Below are positions 10,400-20,800 of a stretch of 64,000 bases of DNA, piece after piece; position 1 is the first letter of the stretch; each line of letters opens with the position of its first letter. Both the position numbers and the translations under genes were made by a program. The notes beneath the pieces are model-generated. The model was not told the DNA's origin and did not search any database. It saw only the letters and a list, made by a program, of their open reading frames with translations. Source of the DNA: Daucus carota subsp. sativus (lineage: Eukaryota > Streptophyta > Magnoliopsida > Apiales > Apiaceae); contig NC_030385.2 of NCBI RefSeq assembly GCF_001625215.2, forward strand, positions 44,789,598 to 44,853,597, written 5' to 3'.

Positions 10400-13300
10400 A
10401 AGTAGTGGTTTGTTATGGTTTCAAAAAAAAAAAAAAAGTAGTGGTTTGTTTGACTTGTACTATTATCGTGTACTTTATCATGTATTGCTCTTTAAATTTT
10501 TTAAAAAATATTGATCAATGATCTAACCGTACGGATGTGAAGATGTATATATTTTGATGCTAATTAAGAAGAAGTTCCAGGAAAAAATAATTATATTTGG
10601 ATTGAGATTTCAGCAGTCAACTAGTGATTTGAGTTGTACCAGTATCTAGTGTTTTATCATGTATTACTGCTTATATTTTTTTAAAAAATATTTCTGGATG
10701 ATCCATCCGTACGGATGTGAAGATTTATATATTTTGATGATATTATTAAAGTTTTAGAAAAATATAATTATATTTGGATGGAGAGTTTAGCAGTCAATTA
10801 GTGGTTTGACTTGTACTAGCATCCAGTGTTTTATCATGTATTACTCCTTACATTTTTTTAAAAATATTTTTGGATGATCTAACTGTACGGATATAAAGAT
10901 TTATATATTTTGATGATATTAAAAAAATTTCAGAAAAAAATAATTTTATTTGGATGGAGAGTTTAGCAGTCAACTAGTGGTTTGACTTGTACTTGCATCT
11001 TGTGTTTTATCATGTATTACAGCTTACATTTTTAAAAAAATATTTCTGGATGATCCAACCGTACGGATGTGAAGATTTATATATTTTGATAATATTAAAA
11101 AAGTTTCTGAAAAAAATAATTTTATTTGGTTGGAGAGTTTAGCAGTCAACTAGTGGTTTGACTTTTAGAAGCATCTAGTGTTTTATCATGTATTACTGCT
11201 TACATTTTTTTAAAAATATTTTTGGATGATCCAACCGTACGGATGTGAAGATTTATATATTTTGATGATATTAAAAAAATTTCAGAAAAAAATAATTTTA
11301 TTTGGATGGAGAGATTAGCAGTCAACTAGTGGTTTGACTTGTACTAGCATCTAGTGTTTTATCATGTATTACAGCTTATATTATTAAAAAAATATTTCTG
11401 GATGATCCAACCGTACGGATGTGAAGATTTATATATTTTGATGATATTAAAAAAGTTTCGGAAAAAAATAATTTTATTTGGATTGAGAGTTTAGCAGTCA
11501 ACTAGTGATTTGACTTGTAGAAGCATCTAGTGTTATATCATATAATACTGCTTACATTTTTTTGAAAATATTTTTGGATGATCCAACCGTACGGATATCA
11601 ATATTTATATATTTTGATGATATTAAAAAAATTTCAAATAAAAATAATTTTATTTGGATGGAGAGTTTAGCAGTCAACTAGTGGTTTGACTTGTACTAGC
11701 ATCTAGTGTTTTATCATGTATTACAGCTTATATTTTTTTAAAAAAAATATTTATGGACGATCCAACCGTACGGATGTGAAGATTTATATTTTTTGATGAT
11801 ATTAAAAAAGTTTCAAAAAACAAATAATTTTATTTGAATGGAGAGTTTATTAGTCTACTGACTACTAGTGGTTTAATTTGCACTAGCATCCAGTGTTTTA
11901 TCATGTATTACTGCTCACATTTTTTAAAAATATATCTGGATGATCCAACCGTACAGATGTGAAGATTTTTATATTTTGATGATATTAAAAGAGTTTTAGA
12001 AAAAAATAATTTTATTTGGATGGAGAGTTTAGCAGTCAACTATTGGTTTGACTTGTACTAGCATTTAGCGTTTTATCATGTATTATTACTTACATTTAAA
12101 AAAAAATATTTTTGGATGATCCAACCGTACGAATGTGGAGATTTATATATTTTGATGATATAAAAAAACTTTCATAAAAAAATAATTTTAGTTGGATGGA
12201 GAGTTTAGCAGTCAATAGTGGTTTGACTTGTACCAGCATCTAGTGTTTTATCATGTGTTACTGCTTACATTTTTTTAAAAATATTTTTGGATGATCCAAC
12301 CGTACGGATGTGAAGATTTATATATTTTGATGATATTAAAAAAGTTTCAGAAAAAAAATAATTTTATTTGGATGGAGAGTTTAGCAGTCAACCAGTGGTT
12401 TGACTTGTACTAGCATCTAGTGTTTTATCATGCATTACAGCTTACATTTTTTAAAAAATATTTCTGGATGATCCAACCGTACGGATGTGGAGATTTATAT
12501 ATTTTGATGATATAAAAAAAAATTCATAAAAAAATAATTTTATTTGGATGGAGAGTTTAGCAGTCAACTAGTGGTTTGACTTGTACTAGCATCGAGTGTT
12601 TTATCATGTATTACAGCTTATATTTTTTTAAAAATATTTCTGGATGATCCAACCGTACGGATGTGAAGATTTATATATTTTGATGATATTAAAAAAGTTT
12701 TAGAAAAAAATAATTTTATTTGGATGGAGAGTTTAGCAGTCAACTAGTGGTTTGACTTGTACTAGCATTTAGCGTTTTATCATATATTACTATTCACATT
12801 TTTTAAAAAATATATCTGAATGATCCAACCGTACGGATTTTAAGATTTATATATTTTGTTGATATAAAAAAAATTCATAAAAAAATAATTTTATTTGGAT
12901 GGAGAGTTTAGCAGTCAACTAGTGGTTTGACTTATACTAGCATCTAGTGTTTTATCATGTATTACTGCTTACATTTTTTTAAAAATATTTTTGGATGATC
13001 CAACCGTACGGATGTGAAGATTTATATATTTTGATGATATTAAAAAATTTCATAAAAAAATAATTTTGTTTGGATGGAGAGTTTAGCAGTCAACTAGTGG
13101 TTTGACTTGTACTAGGATCTAGTGTTTTGTCATGTATTACAGCTTAAATTTTTAAAAAAAATATTTCTGTATGATCCAACCGTACGGATGTGAAAATTTA
13201 TATATTTTGATGATATTTAAAAAGTTTCAAAAAAAATAATTTTATTTGAATGGAGAGTTTAGCAGTCAACTTGTGGTTTGACTTGTACTTGTAACGTGAC

Positions 13301-13650
13301 ATTTATCATGTATTTGTGTTTCTATTTTTTTTGAAAATATTTCTCGACGATCCAACCGTACGGATGTCAAAGTCTATATATTTTGATGATATTAAAAAAG
13401 TTTCAGAATAAAATAACTATTTTACGTTTGAAATCTTAACAGTCACTAGTGGTTTGACTTGTATATGTAAGTAGTATTTTATCATGTATTGTCGTTTCAA
13501 TTTTTTAAAAATATATCTCGATGATCCAACCGTACGGATGTCAAAATTTATATATTTTGATGGTAATTAAAAAGTTTTAGAAAAAAATAATTTTTTTTGT
13601 TTGATATTTAAATAGTCAACTAGTGGTTTGACTTGTATTTTGGTTATTCG
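10400..13650. repeat. Tandem array of about 18 units of ~176 bp inside the MULE
   Basis: The landmark CCGTACGG (a few variants) recurs at 10527, 10707, 10883, 11059, 11235, 11411, 11587, 11766, 11949, 12125, 12300, 12477, 12653, 12829, 13004, 13180, 13356 and 13530. Spacing is 174-183 bp, mostly 176. Each unit also holds the words GGATGGAGAGTTTAGCAGTC, TGGTTTGACTTGTACTAGC and TGTTTTATCATGTATTAC. Units at both ends are more diverged than the middle ones, as in a satellite-like array. No unit codes for protein. Confidence 0.93.
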
Positions 13651-13939
13651 TAGGTAAAATTATTTTTCAAAAATATGTCTGGATGATAATAAAAAATATA
13701 AATTATATTATTAGTTATAAGTGATGAGTTTTTATGTCAAGCAAAATAATCATTTAATTTGAAAAGATAATATGTGTTGTGTTGAACTTGTGCAAAATTC
13801 CATCCTTTTCATTTTATTATTGTTCTTAAAAAATTACGGACTTAATTTTTTTCGTTAATTATAGATATAACGAAGCTCCTATACCTTATGTTAATCAAAT
13901 GCTAAACAAGAATCAACATTTTTTTTTAAGTTTTACTTA

Positions 13940-14720
13940 AAATCATGTCAGTAACTTGAAGTCACTAGTATTTACTTGGAATTTTTTTTTCCCGTGTCGC
14001 TTATTTGTTATTTGAGATTCTTTCCAAACCTCTAAATTAATCTCCAAAATTACAACAGTGACTTGAAGTTACTGATTTTCTTTACTTAGAATATTTTTTC
14101 CAAAATTACGCATTAGTGACTTCAGCTCACTAATGTTCTTTACTTAAAATTTCCAGCCCTCTAGTTTTGGGAAGCTTCTTTAACGATTTCATCAGTGACT
14201 TAAGGTTATGAATATCCCCAGAATTATATTAGTGACTTCAAGTCACTGATGTTTTTGACTTAGAATTTTTTCCAGCCCTCTAGTTTTGGGGAGCTACTGT
14301 AACATTTTTATCAGTGACTTAAGGTCAGGGATATCCCCAGAACTATAACAGTGACTTGAAATCACTGATGTTTTTTACTTAAAATTTTTTCCACCGCTCT
14401 AGTCTTGGGAGCTAATATAACGATTTCATTTCATCAGTGACCTTATTTATGAATTTTTACTAGGTAGTTGGGGTGTTGGTACATTGTTGGCTGATGTAAA
14501 TTAAATGCAACATCAGTGATTTCATGTCACTGAAGGTGAGAGGGATAATACCGACATTTTAGGTTTTTCGCTCAACATCGGTGACTTCCAGTCACTGATT
14601 AGTGACTTGAAGTCACTATCGTAGCTATTTAATATTTTTTTCATGCGTTCGGAAGATCATGTCACTGATGTACTTCATTTAATGCACACCATTAGTAAAT
14701 TCAAGTCACTGATGGTGTAC
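13940..14720. repeat. Right-arm palindromes of the MULE
   Basis: About twelve copies of a ~20-bp imperfect palindrome, consensus AGTGACTTGAAGTCACT, recur between 13948 and 14715 at 40-100 bp intervals. Examples are near 14056, 14229, 14350, 14580 and 14600. Between them a ~110-bp background (CCAGCCCTCTAGTTTTGGG...) is itself repeated three times (about 14153, 14273 and 14392). Confidence 0.85.
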
Positions 14721-14770
14721 ACCTACCTTTCCTGTACAATTGTGTACATGTAACCGCCCCCAATATAAAA

Positions 14771-16010
14771 TAGTTAAGAGGGTGGGGAAAATATTATCCT
14801 TACAACGCCTGAAAACAGAAAATAAAACAAAGAGCTGAAATATATCAAATTAAATCAACATACTCGATACATTTTGTTTAAGATCACATCCGGGAAATAT
14901 CAGACTATTCTATTAGATAATGATAAAGAGGCTATACATAATAAATTTTTATTATATATATACTAAATTTTAAAGATAAAAGCTAAAAATTATTTTATAT
15001 TAATCTTTATGCTAAACATGAGTTTCAGTAAGAATTAGCTTCTCTTAACATGGAACCTGAATGTGGCATGATCATGGACTATAAAAGAGAATAACAAGGT
15101 CTACACGACTTTGACCACTCGTTTTCATGTTTATGTCACCATTATTTAAATTTGCAACGCTGATAATTAGTTAATTAAGGGGAATTATGAGAAGATAACA
15201 GGAAAAGGCATGTAATTACAAGTCCTTAAAAAGAAGTTTCGGTCAAACCTAACGTTAGGTCTTGTGCCTAACAGCAAGGTGGTTAGTTTGTTATTATAAG
15301 GAAGCCATGCATATATGTCGATGTCGCAAATTATAATTAACGGAGCATAATGTTAGGTTCTTTGATAGAAGATGTGCTTTCAAAAACTTACAGACAAGGC
15401 ATCACGTTTACAGTTCATTCCACCTGAAATGTACAGTACCCACGCATGTATCAAACAGTTGGATGATAGTAATTTAGAGTAGAGATTGTTAAAGGGATTT
15501 TTCAGACACATGTTAATAAATATTGGTTAGATTGACATATTTTTATTGTCTCAATTTTAGTCTATAGTCTTCAACGTTTGATGATTATCTTTTTAAATTT
15601 TATATGTCAATCATAATATTGGCTAGATATAATATTCCATCAAACTAAAAAAAAATATTTGTCCACGACCACACTCCAAACACCCGATATTTAATTCCTA
15701 ACTCTGCCCAGTCATCCGATCAACGGAGGATTAATGGACTACGTCCTGTACAAGAATATTTATATTTAATTAAATAAATATTATCTAAATTTTATATTTT
15801 TAAAGCTACAAGTCCTAACTATCGACTGAACTTTCACTTTTAAACTTAAAATTAGTTTAATATATTTGAATCCAGTTAAAAGATCAGAATCAATTCAACT
15901 ATATATTAAAAAAGGTTGAATTATATACATACAAATAATATTTAATATATTTGAAAATCATATCAACAAAAGCTTGATCATGATCATAAACTTAGGCTGT
16001 GTTCACTTCA
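14771..16010. other. Intergenic DNA, no gene seen
   Basis: AT-rich sequence. A word of about 45 bp beginning TCTATAGTCTTCAACGTTTG (about 15550-15595) recurs as a direct repeat at about 16586-16630; its origin is unclear. Confidence 0.5.
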
Positions 16011-16336
16011 TGGAATGGAATGAGGGGAGAATGGAATGAAAAAATTATACAGAAATTTTAAGAAGAAAGAAGAAAGTATGAAATAATAGTGACAAACTAT
16101 GAATGTAGTTAAATTTCTAGTGAGGAAGATTGTGAAGAAACATGATGTAGAAAAAAAAATTCCTTCCAACACCCAAAAAGAAAAAGAATGAGCATTCCTT
16201 ACAAAACATGTGGGTTCAAGTTATAGTTAAAATAGTAAGATTGGAATGATGGAAGGAATGAAAATTATTTACATTTTCTTTGATAACACCATTTTATAAT
16301 ACAAAATTCATTCCATTCTCCCTCCATTCCATTCAC
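16011..16336. mobile_element. MITE-like element with ~28-bp terminal inverted repeats
   Basis: The left arm TGGAATGGAATGAGGGGAGA (continuing to about 16039) is the inverse of the right arm ending TCCCTCCATTCCATTCA (16307-16335), with few mismatches. Length is about 326 bp and there is no ORF. I could not find a convincing target duplication, so exact ends and superfamily are open; the left end may extend to the GGCTGTGTTCACTTC at about 15995. Confidence 0.65.
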
Positions 16337-17844
16337 TAGTAAGTCGAGTAACTGAAATATGGATACTATATAGAAAATGATATATAGTTGTATGGGGATG
16401 AGTGTATTTATTTCGGATTTTTGATGATCTTTTGATTAATGTGATTTAAGTATATTTAATTTTAATTAAATTTTAGAATATTCAATAAGAAATTTAACTA
16501 ACCTTAAAAATATGATGGATTCAATTATTATTTTAGATTACTCATTAAAAATTTGGTGGCATATTATTTAAAAATTTATTAAAATCTATAGTCTTCAACG
16601 TTTGATGATTTTTTTTTTTTAATTTTATAAAAGTTATGGATCTGGTAAATTTGATAGAATATTTTATATATGTAGAAAATTCTGTTTGTATTTAAATTCC
16701 AAAAATTCTGCATCAACTTTAAGAGATCTTAACTAAATTTCATTAAATTTTAAATTTAAAATTTGTGTGCAGGGTATTCCAGAGATACTTTAACAGTACT
16801 AAAGATCGACCGACACACATGAATAGTAGTGTGCTAAATGATTCCCTGTTCTTTCCTATCAATTTCTCTGCAGTGGCAAGTTAGACAATTCCACAACTTT
16901 ATTTAGTACATTAATTTAGTGATAATTAAAAGATGGATTACAGTTGGGGGTGTAATGATCAATTTGGAGAAGTGAAAAGAATAATAGAAAAGTGGCTATT
17001 TTGTTTTATCAGGCTGCAAATTAAGCAACTAGTCAAATGGTGATCGGACATGATGTTTCTCTTTTGGGCTGCAAAACCTTCTGCAACTTTATGGTTAGGC
17101 AAAGATTGTGATCTTCTTGTACATGTGTTTATATTTTCTTCAACTGGGTCACATAATTTGGGAGATTCTGAAAAGGTTCGGAAAGTAACGATTGGAGAAA
17201 TTTGAACATTTAGCTTCTGGTTTTTTTATAACTAGATTCTCCTAAATCACAAAAAATCCTTAGATAGAACATGACTCAATTCAATAAATTCTCCGAAATC
17301 ACAAGAATCTTTAGTTAAAACAGGATTCCAACCAAGTATCTTTTGAATCCTTAGTTAGAAGGAAATTCCAACTCGGCATCTTTTGAGGTTACAGAAATTT
17401 AAATACTTAGACCGAATATCAATGATTTTAATGTATGAAACCTACCTCAATTGTGCTTTGATTCTCTTCATATTCCAAGTGATGGAAATGAAAAGTATAT
17501 GGTATTTACTTCTGGTTCAACCAGACAACCATAAAATGCAATTACAATGACTACATGCTCTTGAGTGTGTTGACAACTCTATGGATGATTCAACTGAAAC
17601 AAGCACCAAAAGGGAAACAAGAATGTAACAAATCAATAAAATATATAAGGAAAAAGATGGCATTCCACGAAAAAACCCCAGATTTGAATCCAAGAATGTT
17701 ACATTATGCGCCAGCCATTAGCTAAGCAGATGAACCCTAAGTAAAATAAGCGAAGACTGCTCCTCGCTTGAAAATTAAGAAGGAAAAAGAGAACAGTTCT
17801 GATTTTGTATCTTCTGATGTACAGTTTGTGCTGAGTACTATACT
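16337..17844. other. Intergenic DNA, including probable NAT 3' untranslated region
   Basis: No gene is seen. The part next to the NAT stop codon (about 17500-17844) is the expected 3' untranslated region of that minus-strand gene. Confidence 0.5.
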
Positions 17845-20800
17845 TCACCGGAATCTGGAAGGAATGTAATCTTTGAACCTGATAGCCATTGGGTAGCTGT
17901 AGAACTCCTCGTTTCTGCTATCTCCCCTCTTGTGCTGGAATGGAACCCACCACGGAATACCTCTGTCTTCGTGTGTATTCCACGCCTCAAGTGTATTGTC
18001 GAGAAGGGTAGCAACTATCATAGCCACCGTAGGAGGTGAAGAGAAGATTGCATTGAATATATTGTTGAACTGAAATCAAAATTAATAAAAAAAAAAAGAA
18101 GCAAAAACGGCGTTAGCATGCTTTAGCAATACCATATACAACTACTTGATGATCAGTAGATACAAAATGAAGCGGCTTCTAAAGATCAATGTCACATCAA
18201 GCATTTAATATAGATAATAGAATTAGAATTAGTCACAACTCACAACACCAGGGCTGGGTAACTAACTACGATAACCCCTATTCCCCTATCATGTAATCTA
18301 ACATTATTTAATAGTCATAGTATCATCCCCTTCAGAAAATTGATTAATATGCAATGGCAATTGATCTTAATATGCGATGACGATTGATCTTAATATGCAA
18401 TCATGTTGCTAATCGCTAGGGAAACTCTCTTGTTTGTCATATGTTGTGAACAAGAATCAGGTTAAGATGGAGTAAAGAAACTCGCATAAGTTAAACTAAT
18501 GGTCAATCTTCAAGTAGCAGCTAATTTAGATATTTCCTTTCACAGAATCCTATGGGAAGTCCTAGGAGAATTCGAAGCTAAATAACAGGAAGTACGAATA
18601 TTTTTATCTTACCCATCCACCATCAGTTTTAATAGGTCCATGGCCAGCTGGATCGGTGTTCGACATAAAATACTGTGGAATAGATATTCCAAGGAACAGA
18701 GAGAGACCCAGTATATAGATGTTTCGCATTGAATTATTGTTTGCGAATTGTATGAATGAAACCCCAATAGCAGCTGTATAAACAAGATAATGCATATTAA
18801 TTCCCAATTAAGTACGTTATTGGAGTAAAATAGCAGTGATGGCAGAAACACTCACCAACGATACCATATAAGACACAGTATATAGCCGCAAATATCGGTA
18901 ATGGTATCGATGCAAAGAAAGCCCCAAACTTTCCTGCAAATTTGGACTTTCTAATCAACATTTGTCGAAATGAAAGGAAAGAGTTCAAGACAAATATAAG
19001 ACAGAAAACACACCAAATATAGAGAAGAAGATCATGAAAACGGTGGATATCTGCACTACTCTTCTGCTTCCAACATGAGTTAATCCAAGAAGCCCAACAT
19101 TCTCACTGCAGGGTTGTTAAAATATGTAAGTAAGAGATATCTGTTAAAATGAAGCTGATATGGTATCTATGCAGATTTTGGTTCATGCAATAAAACCATT
19201 CATGCTCGTAGGGTAAAACAAACTTTTGGTCTCCAAACTAGCCAAAAACTACCACTTCAGTAATTATGCAAAAAATGCTAAATGTAAATTACCTAAACGT
19301 CAATGACTATCATATCAATTAATATGATTTGATTCAAACAATGCCGTCGAATCTCATTGACCTTTAACGGAAACAAGGCACAGAATCTCACGCGCCCTTT
19401 GAATATTGCTGATCAGATAAACTAGCAAGACACATATAGTAACTAATGACTTGAACACAAAAGTAAAGCTGTATCATGTATGCATCAAGTTTCACCGGTA
19501 AAATCTACACTGGATTGCAATTATAAAAACCTAAAGCTACAAATCAGTGAACGAATGCACTATGCAGTAAAGAGGGTAAAGTTTAACAACTAGGATAAAT
19601 ATAACAAATATATTAACATCAATTCCTTACACAGATGCAGTAGTGCCAACAACAGAACCAAATAACCCTTCGAGCAGCTGTCCAATGCCCTATATTCGCA
19701 AAGCAAACATGATCAGAAACACACCATTAATAAGCAGGCAGCAGATAAAAGGAAAAACAAAGGTTCTGCTGGCCTGAGTATACCTGAAGACCAATGCTTC
19801 GAGTAAGCACATATGTAGGAGGAGCTGTGGCACCAGCAAGCCGCGCTGCTGCATAAATTGTCCCAGTTGACTGCAAGAAATGTTAAATACTAACTTTATG
19901 AAAAGAATTATTGCTATGATTGCATGCATCTCAACAAGAAAAATATGCTGGACGCATCTTAGAAAGATCTAAGTTAATGAAAAATCTCAAAGGAGGGCAA
20001 TCCAATATCCACTGAAGCAGCTTAAAATAATTAGAAAAGCCAAAAAAAAAAAAAAACACTGAAAAAAATTCAAGGTTTAGATTTCAGCCAGCCACATTCA
20101 CATCTTTCCTCCCACAGAACAGAATAGTTGGTTAGAATTCATCATGTTCAGATTGTACAGGTTATTATAATGAAACTTTAACATTAAATATGGAATGTTT
20201 CGAGTCAAATTGATAGTGATCTACTCATTTAGTTTCTTGTACTTAAAAAGAAAAAAGAAGACCTCTTTAAGCCTCCACCATACAAGATTAATGCAAAAAT
20301 AATAAACTTTGCCTATAAAAAAAATCACATCACACAGAATCAAATTGTGACAGCAACCAACCTCTGCTGAAGCAACAAGGGCAGCTCCCATCATTCCAAA
20401 GACATGACCGGCTCTAAATATGGGTACACCCCACTGGAATGGATGTGGAATCCGGATCCTAACATAATAGCAAGAATTTTAGAATGCCTGAAAAAATAAC
20501 TCTTCCAAAGGAGCCTTATAGATAAATATGTGACCATATGAAGGTTACCAAGGAGCAGATGACAAAAGGCCCGAGCGATCAGTACGGCAACTCAGCTTTG
20601 TTTGCTGCCCCACAGTATTGTAAGCTCCAGACACAGTTAGGATAACAGCAAAAACCCAGACGAAGGCAATGCATAAAAGCAGAGCAAACCTCTCTAGTAC
20701 AGAATGTGCCTTCGGGTGAATACCCTTCAAATACTGCAAAAAAGGAACATGTTTTGATTATATATTCTTTTAAAGTCATATTAAATAGTTTAAGAAATTT

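Larger units (their letters stand above)
10017..14761. mobile_element. Non-autonomous Mutator-like element (MULE), 4745 bp, with 9-bp target duplication
   Basis: The element is bounded by identical 9-bp repeats AATATAAAA (10008-10016 and 14762-14770), the duplication length of the Mutator superfamily. Both ends start GGGGG and share the 17-bp perfect inverted repeat ATGTACACAATTGTACA (10029-10045) and its complement (14733-14749). Inside are a left arm with palindromes, a ~3.2-kb tandem array and a right arm with about a dozen palindromes. No transposase or other credible ORF is present, so movement would need a transposase made elsewhere. The perfect target duplication means the boundaries are well preserved. 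Confidence 0.9.

Noticed and set aside
10400-13650. CRISPR-like array
   Set aside because: Units are ~176 bp and homogeneous throughout, with no short repeat and unique spacer pattern, and the context is a plant transposon.
10400-13650. Centromere satellite
   Set aside because: The array is only ~3.2 kb and is enclosed by MULE ends with a target duplication; genes lie close by.
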